64,000 nucleotides of DNA from an uncultured Clostridia bacterium (GCA_947365965.1 CANAZG010000001.1:62001-126000); one strand, 5' to 3'. Counted from the first letter of the stretch, positions 26,027 through 35,264 are shown. Notes: generated from the letters alone by a model not told the origin. Made by a program: numbers and translations.

Positions 26027-26090
26027 TGGTACAACACCTCTTTGTCTGTTTTCTCAAATATACTATACTTTCCCAGCGGATGCAAGGGGC
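25967..26090 (-). repeat. Promoter/signal-peptide duplication, copy B
   Basis: Inverted partner of copy A (20433-20561). The two bracket the cofactor and tungstate genes, so recombination between them could invert about 5.5 kb. Confidence 0.85.
26057..26085 (-). promoter_or_regulatory. Promoter of the lipoprotein/WYL/moaC/mog unit
   Basis: TTGCAT (26085-26080), 17 bases, TATATT (26062-26057), the same -35 and spacer as the tupA promoter. Shared control of both halves of the island is likely. Confidence 0.7.
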
Positions 26091-26593
26091 CGGGTGTAGC
26101 GCGACAAGATAAATGAGAAAAAGGGATAAGATAAGTGAGAAAAAATATAATATCTTTAACTGTGATTTACATCTGATAGATTGGGATAGCTGCGGCTGGC
26201 GGTAAGAGTCTCTAGCATGGTGTTCTCTCCTTTCCGCTGATTGCAACGCAAGTATACTCGAAAGGCATTGATAAAGCTATTACCATTACCACCAAAGAAT
26301 CAGAGACAAACGAAGCAAATGTAACAATGGCAGAAAAAGTAAATTCCCCAGGGCTGCCGGCAAAGGCCGACTGCCCTGGGGTTGGTTGATAGCGAGTTTA
26401 CTCCGTTCGCAAAAGGCGGTTTTTGCATCTCTGGTGCGTAAAATTTTTCAAATGAGAGACCGTTTTGAAAAATCCAACTTTTTCTCGCTTTACTCGTTGC
26501 AACTCTGTCTTTTCTTCCGCATTGAAAAATTTTATTTCTGCGTTTTTTGCTTGCATCTTTATCTACACAAGGTTTGTAAACCATCTTACTTCT
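26091..26593. other. A+T-rich intergenic stretch with one hairpin
   Basis: About 500 bases of clearly lower G+C than both sides, between the cofactor island and the nitrilase-family gene. It holds the stem CCCCAGGGC (26346-26354) / GCCCTGGGG (26373-26381) and arms ATTTTTCAAA / TTTGAAAAAT near 26440-26472. I see no ribosome site or protein-like frame in it. It may be the residue of an inserted element. Confidence 0.5.
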
Positions 26594-27472
26594 CTATCCG
26601 CGATAGTCCGCCCTGATAAACGGCTCGTTCCTCCCGGAATCCACCAGAAGACCGTATTTCGAGGGGCGGCGGTAGGCGTTGCCCTGAACCTCCTGCCGGC
26701 GGTAGGCCCGCAGCTGCTCCAGATCCAGCTCCGCCAGATAGACCCCCTCCTCCCCGCCGGCCTGCAAAATGCAGGTGTCCCGGGAGCCCTCCAGCTGGGG
26801 CAGGTAGGCCACGCCGTCAAAGACGCTGGAGCCGCCGTTGCAGTCAGGGACCATGTCCGGGTAGTTGCAGGTGGCAATGGCTGCCATGTTCTCGTAGGCC
26901 CGGGCCCGCAGCTCCGAGAGTCGGTTGATCTCCATGGGGCAGGCGTTGGGCACGAGGATCAGCTCCGCCCCCTTCAGCATCAGGATCCTGGCGCTCTCGG
27001 GAAACTCCCGGTCATAGCAGATCATGACCCCCACCTTCACCGCCCCCCGGGCCGTGTCCAGCGCGGCGGTATAGAAGTCCTCCCCCGCCGTCAGATACCG
27101 CTCCGCCTCAAAGTCGCAGGTGTGGACCTTGGCGTACACCAGCCGCCGCTCCCCGAAGCGGTCAAAGAGCACCAGGGTATTCCTGGGTCCTCCCCCCTCC
27201 CAGCGCTCCAGCAGAGTGATCCCGATGGCCATATGGAGCTCCCGGGCCAGATCGCCGAAGGCGCTGACAAACGCCCCGTCCACCGGCACGGCCTCCGCCG
27301 TCCACTCCTCCACAGGCCGGCCATAGATGCGGTATCCGCTGCTCCACATCTCCGGAAACAGGGCGATGTCCGCCCCCAGGGCCCCGGCCCGCCGGCAGTA
27401 CTCCGTCCCTTTTTTCAGGTTCTCCTCCAGGGTGTCCCCGGGCGCGATTTGCAGCAGGGCTATTTTCAGCAT
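26594..27472 (-). CDS. Nitrilase-superfamily carbon-nitrogen hydrolase
   Basis: A 292-residue hydrolase with the catalytic triad E41 (FPEMWSSGY), K115 (YAKVHTCDFE) and C152 (VMICYDREFPES). Members hydrolyse amides or nitriles, including N-carbamoyl compounds and omega-amides; the substrate cannot be read from sequence. It lies downstream of the ABC transporter genes on the same strand, with a 26-base palindrome between. Confidence 0.88.
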   Translation of the reverse strand: MLKIALLQIAPGDTLEENLKKGTEYCRRAGALGADIALFPEMWSSGYRIYGRPVEEWTAEAVPVDGAFVSAFGDLARELHMAIGITLLERWEGGGPRNTLVLFDRFGERRLVYAKVHTCDFEAERYLTAGEDFYTAALDTARGAVKVGVMICYDREFPESARILMLKGAELILVPNACPMEINRLSELRARAYENMAAIATCNYPDMVPDCNGGSSVFDGVAYLPQLEGSRDTCILQAGGEEGVYLAELDLEQLRAYRRQEVQGNAYRRPSKYGLLVDSGRNEPFIRADYRG

Positions 27473-27485
27473 GGCAATCCTCCCT

Positions 27486-27511
27486 CCCCCGGTCCAGCGC
27501 TGGACCGGGGG
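27486..27511. repeat. Perfect 26-base palindrome
   Basis: CCCCCGGTCCAGC followed immediately by its reverse complement GCTGGACCGGGGG. It lies between the permease stop and the nitrilase-family gene's ribosome site. In the plus direction a TTTTT follows at a distance; in the transcribed direction there is no T-run, so it is more likely an RNA hairpin or binding site than a terminator. Confidence 0.6.
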
Positions 27512-27517
27512 AACTTT

Positions 27518-30500
27518 TTATTCAATAGATTTCAGGGACTCGGCCATGTCGATCTTCCGCAGGCGGGGGCGCATGGCCGCAGAGATAAGCACCGTAAAGA
27601 GCATGGTCATCAGGAAGCTGATGGCGTAGCTCCAGAGCGAGATCCGGCAGGCAAAGAACATGGCGTCGATCCGGATCTGCTCCATCACAAAGGCGTGGAG
27701 GGCCTTGCCCATGCCCAGTCCCACCAGACTGCCCAGCACAGAGAGCGTGATGATCTCCCGGAACACGTAGGCCGCCACCTCGTTCTGGTAGAAGCCCAGG
27801 ACCTTGATGGTGGCGATCTCCCGGATGCGCTCGGTGATGTTGATGTTGGTCAGGTTGTAGAGCACGATGAAGGCCAGGGCCGCCGCGCACAGCACCACCA
27901 CAATGACGATGTAGTCCAGCCGGGAGAGCATACTGTCCACCTGACTGCGGCTGGCCTCGTTCACCGTCACGCTGCCCACGTCCTCGTCCTCCAGCAGCAG
28001 GGCCCCCTCCTCGTAGGGGTCCGCCCCCTCATGGGCCAGGACGTAGAGGGTGTTGAAGTCCGGCCAATCCCAGGTCTGCTGGCGGTAGGTATCCGCGGAG
28101 AGATAGGCGTAGTTGAAGACGTAGTTGTCCGAGACAGCGGACACCGTGGCCTCCAGCTCACCCAAGTCGTCGCTCCGCAGCAGGACCGTGTCCCCCTGGG
28201 CCACGCCCAGGCTCTCCGCCAGCCCCCGGTTGAGGACCACCTCCCCGTCTCCGGGGTAGGGGATGGCCTCCTCCCCCCTGTGGAGGGAGAGGAACCCGTC
28301 CAGGCTGTCCGTAGCGGAGATCACCAGATACACGGACTTGGTGGAGGAGCCCTTGGCCACGTCCACGCTGCCGCTGTGGACCAGCAGGCCCTCCTCCGCG
28401 CTCCAGCCGTACTTCTCCAGGTAGGCCGCAACGCTCTTGGGCGTCTGACCCTCCTGGAAGGTGACCGCGTAGTCGTAGAGGGTGATCTCCCCGAACTGGT
28501 CGTCCGCCACGGAGGCGATGGAGTCCCGGATGCCGAAGCCGGTGCACAGCAGGGCCGTGCACCCGCCGATGCCCAGAGCCATCATCACCAGGCGGCTCCG
28601 GTAGCGCAGCACATTCCGGGCCGACACCTTGTGGAGAAAGCTGAGCCGCCGCCACAGGGGGGTGATGTACTCCAGAAACACCCGCTTGCCCGCCCGGGGG
28701 GTCTTGGGCCGGATGAGCTCCGCCGTCTGCCGGCGCAGCTCCACCCGGCAGGCCAGCCAGGTGGCCCCCATGGAGCACAGCAGGGCCGCAGCGAAAGACA
28801 CCAGGGCCAGCCGGGGCAGGAAGATCTGGTTGAGGGGCGCAAAGCCGTAGATCATGCCGTAGATCTCCCAGATAATCCAGGGCAGGGCGGTGGAGCCCAG
28901 GGCATAGCCCACGGCGCTGCCCGCCAGGGCCGCAGAACCGGAATAGAAGAGGTATTTGGACATGATCTGGCCGCCTGAATAGCCCATGGCCTTCAGAACG
29001 CCGATCTGTGTGCGCTGCTCGTCCACCATGCGGGTCATGGTGGTCATGCACACCAGGGCCGCCACCAGGAAGAAGAACACCGGGAACACCACCGAGATGG
29101 CGGCCACAATGGATGTATCGTTGTCAAAGCAGACGTAGCCCGTGTTCTCCTCCCGGGTGAGGGCGTAGGTGGTGGCCCGCTTGAGGTCCTTGAGGGTCTC
29201 GTAGGCGTCCGCCACCTCCAGCTCCGCGTCCGTCAGCTCCCGCTCCGCGTCGGCGAATTTCTCATCCGCCTCCGCCCGGCCGTCGTTGTACTCGCTCCAG
29301 CCGTCGTCCAGCTCCTTTCGGGCGTCCTCCAGCTCCCCGGGGGCCCGGTCCAGCTCCGCCTTCGCGTCGGCAAGCTCCTGCTCCGCGTCGGCAAGCTCCG
29401 CCTCCGCGTCAGCAAGCTCCTGCTCCGCGTCGGCAAGCTCCCTCTGTCCGTCGGCCACCTTCCGCCGGCCGTCCTCCAGCTCCAGAATGCCCTCCTCCAG
29501 CTCCTTCTCCCCGTCGGTGAGCTCCCGGTAGGCCTTGTCCAGCTCCGCCTCAGCCTCCTGCTTGCCGCTGTAGTACTCCGCCCAGCCGTCGTCCAGCTCC
29601 TTTCGGGCGTCGGAGAGCTGAATCTTGGCGTCCTCCAGGTCCCGGCGGCCCTGAATCAGCTCTGACCGGCCCTCCTCCAGCTCACGGCGGCCCCGCTCCA
29701 GCTCGGCGCGGCCCTCCTCCACCTCCCGGCGGGCGGCGGCAATCTGGGCGGCCCCGCTCTCATACTCCGCCTGACCCGCCTGGTAGTCCCGCAGGCCCTG
29801 CTCGTACTGGGCCAAGCCGGACTGGTACTGCTCCCTGCTCTGGTCCAGGGTGGTGCGGAGGCCGGAGAGGGTTCCGGCGGTCAGGGGCGCGCCCAGCTGG
29901 CTCTCCGCCGCGGCCCAGCCGGCCAGCAGCTCCGCCGCCCCCGGCACGCCGGCGGCCATGTCCGGATTGGCCCCCAGGGCGGCAATCAGCGCCTCCGCGC
30001 TCATGTTGTACTGTCCCGCCGCCGCGCTGGCGGTCTCGTAGAGGGTGTTCAGCTGGCCGTAGGAGGCCTCCCCCTGGTCCAGCTGGGTCTTGGCGCTCTG
30101 GAGCTGGGCCTGGGACTCGTCCAGCTGCCGCCGGGCGTCCTGGAGCTGGGCGGCAGCGTCCGCCAGCTGGGCCTCCGCCGCAGCCAGCTCCCGCTCCCCG
30201 TCCCGCAGTTCCCGCTCGCCGTCCTGGAGCTCCCGCTCCCCCTCCGCCAGCTGGTCCTCCGCATCCTCCAGTTTCCGCAGGCCGTCCTCGTACTCCTTCA
30301 GGCCCTCCTCATATTCCCGCTCGCCGTCGGTGAGCTTCTCATAGGCGTCCGCCAGCTCCTGCTGGACCTCCGCCTGGGCCTTGCGAAACTCCGCCCAGCC
30401 CTCGTCCAGCTCCCGCCGGGCGTCGGCCAGCTCCTGTTCCCCATCGGCCAGCTCCCGCTCCGCGTCGGCCAACTCCTGCCTCGCGTCCTCCACCTTTTTC

Positions 30501-31492
30501 ACGCCCTCGGCGTAGTCCAGCCTGCCCTGCTCGTAGTCCCGCTGGCCCTGGGCGTAGTCCCGGCGGCCCTGCTCGTAATCCCGCTGACCCTGGGCATAGT
30601 CCTCCTCGCCGTCGGTGAGCTCCTGATAGGCGTCGTCCAGCTCCTCCTCCGCATTGCCCCGCTGGTCGAAGTACTCCCTCCAGCCGTCGGCAATCTCCAG
30701 CTCCGCGTCCTGGATCTCACCCATGGCCTCGCTGTAGAGGTCGTCAAAGCGGAGCTCCGCCCGCTCCTCCAGCAGCGCCTCCACCGCTGGCCGGAAGCCG
30801 TCCAGCCAGCTGTCATAGGCCGTGGAGTAGGCTGGAGGCGGGTTGTCCATGGTCAGGTAGATCTCATAGCTGACCTCGCTGTCGAACCCCTCCTCCGGGA
30901 TGAGCACAAAGCCTCCCACGCTGCCTGAGCCGATGGAGCTGGTCCCCCGCTCGTAGTTGAGGTAAATGGGGGACCAGGTCAGTCCCACCACTGTGTAGCT
31001 GTCATAGCGCAAAAGCTCCCGGGTGTCCTCGTCGTTGCTGTCCAGCACCGGCAGGACCATGCCCAGCATGTCCTCGGTGAAGTACCTGGCATCCCCCAGG
31101 CACTCGTTGGCCGCCTCCGGCATCCGCCCCGCCTTCAGGCTGGGCAGGTTGACGCTGTCGGTGAGGGCGTGGGCCTTGAGGACCGTCTCCCGACCGTCCC
31201 CTGTCTCGGTGAGGAAGTCGGCGTACACCGCCCCCCTGGCCGCCGTCACCCCCTCCAGCTCCGCGAACCGCGCCACGTCCTCCCCGGTGAAGCCCAGGGT
31301 GGAGAGCAGACGGAAGTCGTAGAGCCGCTGCCGGTCCAGATAGGCCACGCCGGTGTCCATCATGGCAGGCTGGCACATGCGCAGGCCGGCGAAGAAGCCC
31401 ACTCCCAGCCCCACGATGGCCAGTATGGCCAGATAGCGGCCCAGACTCTGGCGGATCTCCCGCAGGGCGGAGCGCAGGAGTATCCTTACCAT
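27518..31492 (-). CDS. Giant FtsX-family permease with long coiled coil
   Basis: A 1324-residue ABC permease. Residues 1 to about 270 hold the first membrane helix and an outside domain; residues about 275-790 are an uninterrupted run of degenerate ELADxExEL-type heptads, broken by a Gly/Ala-rich middle; then three FtsX helices (VVFPVFFFLVAALVCMTTMT and following), a second outside domain and a final FtsX block (VVVLCAAALAFIVLYNLTNI). The long coiled coil would project outside the membrane, as in YhgE/SP-type proteins. The ATPase partner is directly upstream and overlaps. Role may be export or mechanical wall control. Confidence 0.85.
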   Translation of the reverse strand: MVRILLRSALREIRQSLGRYLAILAIVGLGVGFFAGLRMCQPAMMDTGVAYLDRQRLYDFRLLSTLGFTGEDVARFAELEGVTAARGAVYADFLTETGDGRETVLKAHALTDSVNLPSLKAGRMPEAANECLGDARYFTEDMLGMVLPVLDSNDEDTRELLRYDSYTVVGLTWSPIYLNYERGTSSIGSGSVGGFVLIPEEGFDSEVSYEIYLTMDNPPPAYSTAYDSWLDGFRPAVEALLEERAELRFDDLYSEAMGEIQDAELEIADGWREYFDQRGNAEEELDDAYQELTDGEEDYAQGQRDYEQGRRDYAQGQRDYEQGRLDYAEGVKKVEDARQELADAERELADGEQELADARRELDEGWAEFRKAQAEVQQELADAYEKLTDGEREYEEGLKEYEDGLRKLEDAEDQLAEGERELQDGERELRDGERELAAAEAQLADAAAQLQDARRQLDESQAQLQSAKTQLDQGEASYGQLNTLYETASAAAGQYNMSAEALIAALGANPDMAAGVPGAAELLAGWAAAESQLGAPLTAGTLSGLRTTLDQSREQYQSGLAQYEQGLRDYQAGQAEYESGAAQIAAARREVEEGRAELERGRRELEEGRSELIQGRRDLEDAKIQLSDARKELDDGWAEYYSGKQEAEAELDKAYRELTDGEKELEEGILELEDGRRKVADGQRELADAEQELADAEAELADAEQELADAKAELDRAPGELEDARKELDDGWSEYNDGRAEADEKFADAERELTDAELEVADAYETLKDLKRATTYALTREENTGYVCFDNDTSIVAAISVVFPVFFFLVAALVCMTTMTRMVDEQRTQIGVLKAMGYSGGQIMSKYLFYSGSAALAGSAVGYALGSTALPWIIWEIYGMIYGFAPLNQIFLPRLALVSFAAALLCSMGATWLACRVELRRQTAELIRPKTPRAGKRVFLEYITPLWRRLSFLHKVSARNVLRYRSRLVMMALGIGGCTALLCTGFGIRDSIASVADDQFGEITLYDYAVTFQEGQTPKSVAAYLEKYGWSAEEGLLVHSGSVDVAKGSSTKSVYLVISATDSLDGFLSLHRGEEAIPYPGDGEVVLNRGLAESLGVAQGDTVLLRSDDLGELEATVSAVSDNYVFNYAYLSADTYRQQTWDWPDFNTLYVLAHEGADPYEEGALLLEDEDVGSVTVNEASRSQVDSMLSRLDYIVIVVVLCAAALAFIVLYNLTNINITERIREIATIKVLGFYQNEVAAYVFREIITLSVLGSLVGLGMGKALHAFVMEQIRIDAMFFACRISLWSYAISFLMTMLFTVLISAAMRPRLRKIDMAESLKSIE

Positions 31493-32190
31493 TCGATCTC
31501 CTCCACCGGGATGGGCCGGTCATTGTACTCCACCGAGGTCACAGTGCCGTTCTTCACCTGGATCACCCGGTCCGCCATGGCGGTGAGGGCGCTGTTGTGG
31601 GTGATAATCACCACCGTCATGCCCTCCCGGCGGCTCATGATCTGGAGGAGCTTGAGGATGGCCTTGCCAGTGCTGTAGTCCAAAGCGCCGGTGGGCTCGT
31701 CGCACAGCAGCAGCTTCGGATTCTTCGCCAGGGCCCGGGCGATGGCCACCCGCTGCTGCTCCCCGCCGGAGAGCTGGGCGGGGAAGTTGGAGAGGCGGTT
31801 CTCCAGACCCACGGAGCGCAGCACCTCCGCCGCGTCCAGGGGTTCCCGGCAGATCTGGGCCGCCAGCTCCACGTTCTCCAGCGCCGTGAGGTTGGGGACC
31901 AGATTGTAGAACTGGAAGACAAAACCGATATCGTGGCGGCGGTAGGCGGTCAGCTGCCGGGCGTTGTAGGCGGAGATCTCCTCCTCCCCCAGAAAGACCC
32001 GCCCCTCGCTGAGGGTGTCCATGCCCCCCAGGATGTTCAGCAGCGTGGTCTTCCCCGCGCCGCTGGGCCCCACGATGACGCACAGCTCCCCCTTTTCCAC
32101 GGAGAAGGTGGCGTCCCGCAGGGCCTCTATCTCCACCTCTCCCATGTGGTAGACCTTTTTCACCCGGTCAAACCGGACAAATGCGCTCAT
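31486..32190 (-). CDS. MacB/LolD-type ABC ATPase
   Basis: A 234-residue ATPase with Walker [10 protein letters not shown], signature [12 protein letters not shown], Walker [13 protein letters not shown] and H-loop ITHN. The GALDYSTGK stretch is typical of the FtsX/MacB partner branch. It overlaps the start of the coiled-coil permease by 7 bases and should drive it by mechanotransmission. Confidence 0.93.
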   Translation of the reverse strand: MSAFVRFDRVKKVYHMGEVEIEALRDATFSVEKGELCVIVGPSGAGKTTLLNILGGMDTLSEGRVFLGEEEISAYNARQLTAYRRHDIGFVFQFYNLVPNLTALENVELAAQICREPLDAAEVLRSVGLENRLSNFPAQLSGGEQQRVAIARALAKNPKLLLCDEPTGALDYSTGKAILKLLQIMSRREGMTVVIITHNSALTAMADRVIQVKNGTVTSVEYNDRPIPVEEIEW

Positions 32191-32316
32191 ACTCTCACCC
32201 CATATGTAAATCGTATCAAATCAAACGCCTCTATTATATCACACAATCCGATGGATTGGTGAAGTTTTCGTAAATGGCGGCAAGAAAATTTTTTCTTATT
32301 TTTTTGATATTTCCTC

Positions 32317-32345
32317 TTGCCAACGGAAAAAAACCGTGCTACAAT
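32317..32345 (+). promoter_or_regulatory. Aromatic operon promoter
   Basis: TTGCCA (32317-32322), 17 bases, TACAAT (32340-32345), about 30 bases before the leader peptide. Confidence 0.75.
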
Positions 32346-32375
32346 GCCCATAGTTTTTGAAACGAGGTATTTCCC

Positions 32376-32438
32376 ATGACTTCCATGCTCCTCAACGCCG
32401 CTTACTTCTACTTTACCTTTATCTGCACAAGTAGATAA
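32376..32438 (+). CDS. Attenuation leader peptide rich in Tyr and Phe
   Basis: A 20-codon reading frame with GAGGT upstream that reads MTSMLLNAA then Y-F-Y-F-T-F. Five aromatic codons in six sit where a stalled ribosome would report shortage of charged tRNA-Tyr or tRNA-Phe. The RNA at its end folds as ACCTTTATCT / AGATAAGGGT, a pause hairpin that includes the last codons and stop. A terminator follows 50 bases later. This is the layout of E. coli pheL-type attenuation. Confidence 0.88.
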   Translation: MTSMLLNAAYFYFTFICTSR

Positions 32439-32486
32439 GGGTTGTTTTGCTGCGGTCAAGAGGCGGAATAAGGATCCTCCATTCCA

Positions 32487-32526
32487 GGTCCTACGGTGAA
32501 ACAACACCGTAGGGCCTTTTTGTTTT
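32487..32526 (+). terminator. Attenuator terminator of the aromatic operon
   Basis: GGTCCTACGGTG / CACCGTAGGGCC stem (12 bp with one wobble), AAACAA loop, then TTTTTGTTTT. It lies between the leader peptide and aroF and would stop transcription when Tyr/Phe are plentiful. Confidence 0.9.
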
Positions 32527-32565
32527 CAAAATTCCACATTTTACAAAGTTAGGAGCGAACGTACA

Positions 32566-33600
32566 ATGATTGTTATTCTCAAAAAGACCGCGGAGCGCCA
32601 GCAGGTGGAGCTGTTCGAGAGCTGGCTGCGCAGCATGGGCCTGGAGCTCCACAAATCCGTGGGCGAGAACCACACCATCGTGGGCCTGGTGGGGGACACC
32701 TCCCGGGTGGACATGGAGAGCATCCTGGCCCTGGACATCGTGGAGACCGTCAAGCGGATCCAGGAACCCTACAAGAATGCCAACCGGAAGTTCCACGAGG
32801 AGGACACGGTTATCACCCTGGCCAACGGCGCGAAGATCGGCGGCGGCCACTTCCTGGTCATGGCGGGTCCCTGCTCCGTGGAGACGGAGGAGCAGATCAT
32901 CTCCGTGGCCCAGTCGGTGAAGGCGGCGGGGGCCCAGGTCCTCCGTGGCGGAGCCTTCAAGCCCCGCACCTCCCCCTACGCCTTCCAGGGTCTCCACGAG
33001 GAGGGCATCCGGCTGCTGCTGAAGGCCCGGGAGGCCACGGGCCTGCCCATTGTGACGGAGATCATGGACGCGAAGCACCTGCCCCTGTTCGAGGACATCG
33101 ACATGATCCAGGTGGGGGCCCGGAACATGCAGAACTTCGAGCTGCTCAAGGAGCTGGGGAAGCTGCGCAAGCCGGTGCTCATCAAGCGGGGCATGGCCAA
33201 CACCCTCCAGGAGCTGCTCATGAGCGCGGAGTACGTGATGGCCGGGGGCAACGAGCAGGTGATCCTCTGCGAGCGGGGCATCCGGACCTTTGAGACCGCC
33301 ACCCGCAACACCATGGACCTCTCGGTCATCCCGGTGCTCCACCAGCTCACCCACCTGCCGGTGGTGGTGGACCCCAGCCACGCCACGGGCCGCTGGGAGC
33401 TGGTGGCCCCCATGGCCCTGGCCGCCACGGCCAGCGGCGCGGACGGACTGATAATCGAGGTCCACAACGATCCGGAGCATGCCCTGTGCGACGGCCCCCA
33501 GAGCCTGCGGCCGGACCGATTCGCGAATATGATGGAGAAGGTCCGGGCCATCCAGCCCTATGCGGATCGCTCCTTCTCCAGCGCCGTCGCTTTTTCCTGA
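32566..33600 (+). CDS. aroF: 3-deoxy-7-phosphoheptulonate synthase (DAHP synthase)
   Basis: First step of the shikimate pathway: phosphoenolpyruvate plus erythrose 4-phosphate. The 344-residue protein has an N-terminal ferredoxin-like regulatory domain (about residues 1-70) as in the Thermotoga-type I-beta enzyme, then the barrel with VMAGPCSVET, RGGAFKPRTSPYAFQG, QVGARNMQNF, LIKRGMANT and VVVDPSHATG. The regulatory domain suggests feedback by Tyr or Phe in addition to attenuation. AGGAG lies 10 bases before the ATG. Confidence 0.96.
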   Translation: MIVILKKTAERQQVELFESWLRSMGLELHKSVGENHTIVGLVGDTSRVDMESILALDIVETVKRIQEPYKNANRKFHEEDTVITLANGAKIGGGHFLVMAGPCSVETEEQIISVAQSVKAAGAQVLRGGAFKPRTSPYAFQGLHEEGIRLLLKAREATGLPIVTEIMDAKHLPLFEDIDMIQVGARNMQNFELLKELGKLRKPVLIKRGMANTLQELLMSAEYVMAGGNEQVILCERGIRTFETATRNTMDLSVIPVLHQLTHLPVVVDPSHATGRWELVAPMALAATASGADGLIIEVHNDPEHALCDGPQSLRPDRFANMMEKVRAIQPYADRSFSSAVAFS

Positions 33601-34460
33601 TGATGAAAAACAGGATCGATACAGTCGGCGTCGTGGGCCTGGGGCTCATCGGCGGCAGCATGGCCAAGGCCATCCGCCAGTACACGGACTGCACCCTCCT
33701 GGGCTATGACGCGGACGGTGCCGCCCTCGGCCGGGCCCTGGATGAGGGGGTTGTCTCCGCCCCCCTGACCCCGGACCGGCTGTCGGAGTGCCAGCTGGTC
33801 GTCATCGCCCTGTATCCCCAGGCCACGGTGGCGTACGTGACCGCCCATCGGGACCAGTTCCGCCCCGGCGGCATTGTCATGGACTGCGGCGGCGTGAAGG
33901 GGGTGGTGTGTACGCCCCTGGAGGAGGTGACGCGAAACGCCGGCTTCACCTTCGTGGGCGGCCACCCCATGGCGGGGGTGGAGCGGTCCGGCTACGCCAA
34001 CGCCTTCCCGGAGCTGTTTCAGGGCGCGTCCCTGATCCTCACCCCCTATCCCGGCGGGGACCGGGCGGCGGTGGACCAAATCTGGGAGCTGGCCCAGCGC
34101 CTGGGCTTCGCCCGGCTCCAGCTCTCCACCCCCCAGGAGCACGACCACATCATCGCCTACACCTCCCAGCTGGCCCACGTGGTGTCCTGCGCCTACGTGG
34201 GCAGCCCCTCGGCCCCCCGGTTCGAGGGCTTCTCCGCCGGGAGCTTCAAGGACATGACCCGGGTGGCCAAGCTCAACGAGGAGATGTGGACGGAGCTGTT
34301 TCTGGAGAACCAGGACGCGCTGGTGCGGGAGATCGACACCTTGGTGGAGGAGCTGGCCGCCTTCGCCTACACCATCCGCCGGGGGGACCGGGAGAACCTG
34401 AAAAACATGCTCCGGCGGGCCCGGGAGATCAAGGAGGCCATTGACAAGGACTGCCAGTGA
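33600..34460 (+). CDS. tyrA: Prephenate dehydrogenase
   Basis: Oxidatively decarboxylates prephenate to 4-hydroxyphenylpyruvate for tyrosine. The 286-residue protein has the NAD loop VGVVGLGLIGGSMAKA at the N-terminus, GGHPMAGVERSG and the helical dimerisation region with YTSQLAHV. No ACT domain follows, so feedback control may rest on the pathway's first enzyme. The ATG overlaps the aroF stop (TGATG) without its own clear ribosome site, indicating coupling. Confidence 0.94.
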   Translation: MMKNRIDTVGVVGLGLIGGSMAKAIRQYTDCTLLGYDADGAALGRALDEGVVSAPLTPDRLSECQLVVIALYPQATVAYVTAHRDQFRPGGIVMDCGGVKGVVCTPLEEVTRNAGFTFVGGHPMAGVERSGYANAFPELFQGASLILTPYPGGDRAAVDQIWELAQRLGFARLQLSTPQEHDHIIAYTSQLAHVVSCAYVGSPSAPRFEGFSAGSFKDMTRVAKLNEEMWTELFLENQDALVREIDTLVEELAAFAYTIRRGDRENLKNMLRRAREIKEAIDKDCQ

Positions 34461-34472
34461 AAGGAGAGAGAC

Positions 34473-35264
34473 ATGGAGACCAGCTATATCAAGGAGTACT
34501 ACAACAACTACAACGAGGACCAGCGCACCAAATCCCGCCACGGCAGCGTGGAGTTCATCACCAACATGAAGTATATCCGGGACTTCCTCCCCGCCGGGGC
34601 CTCCATCCTGGACGTGGGGGCCGGCACAGGGGTTTATTCCATGGCCCTGGCCATGGACGGCTACCATGTCCGCGCCATCGAGCTGGTAGAGCACAATATT
34701 GAGGTGTTCCGCGCCAACCTGAAGGCATGCGGGGCGGAGATCCCGGTGGAGCAGGGCAACGCCATGGACCTGAGCCGGTTCCCGGACGAGAGCTTTGACG
34801 GGGTGCTGCTCTTCGGTCCCCTGTACCACCTCTACACCGAGGAGGAGAAGCTGCTGGTCCTGTCGGAGGCCAAGCGGGTGCTGAAGCCGGACGGCCGCCT
34901 CTTTGCCGCCTACTGCATGAACGAAGCCACAATCATCCACTACTGCTTCCAGGGCGACGGCAGCAATATGCTGGACTGTCTGACCAAGGGAATGGTGACG
35001 GCGGACTACCACTGCATCTCCCAGCCGGCGGACCTCTTTGAGATGGTGCGGCTGGAGGATATTGACCGGCTCAACCGGAAGGCCGGGCTGGAGCGGGTGA
35101 AGATCGTGGCCTCCGACCTCTTCTCCATCTACATCCGTGACCAGATCGACAGCTTCTCCGACGCGGCCTATCATGCCTATATCAACTACCACCTGTCGGT
35201 CTGCGAGCGGGGCGATCTCATCGGCGCCACCAACCACAGCCTGGATATCCTGAGAAAGAAATGA
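34473..35264 (+). CDS. Class I SAM-dependent methyltransferase in the aromatic operon
   Basis: A 263-residue methyltransferase with the SAM loop ILDVGAGTGVYSMALA, the acidic IEL after strand 2, and the post-motif region FDGVLLFGPLYHLYTEEEK. Its substrate is unknown. It sits between tyrA and aroB with AAAGGAGAG before the ATG and is clearly part of the operon, but no step of the shikimate or Tyr/Phe branches needs it. It may modify a regulator, a tRNA or a side metabolite. Confidence 0.85.
   Translation: METSYIKEYYNNYNEDQRTKSRHGSVEFITNMKYIRDFLPAGASILDVGAGTGVYSMALAMDGYHVRAIELVEHNIEVFRANLKACGAEIPVEQGNAMDLSRFPDESFDGVLLFGPLYHLYTEEEKLLVLSEAKRVLKPDGRLFAAYCMNEATIIHYCFQGDGSNMLDCLTKGMVTADYHCISQPADLFEMVRLEDIDRLNRKAGLERVKIVASDLFSIYIRDQIDSFSDAAYHAYINYHLSVCERGDLIGATNHSLDILRKK

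Noticed and set aside
26300..26584. 94-codon minus-strand frame in the A+T-rich gap
   Set aside because: No ribosome site, no protein-like composition, and it includes the intergenic hairpin.
29200..30700. Dense direct repeats that resemble a repeat array or CRISPR
   Set aside because: Repeats are degenerate and in-frame, and encode coiled-coil heptads in the FtsX permease; no constant-length spacers.
32317..32565. Possible T-box or other riboswitch upstream of aroF
   Set aside because: No T-box core motif is seen, while an aromatic leader peptide and terminator explain the region directly.
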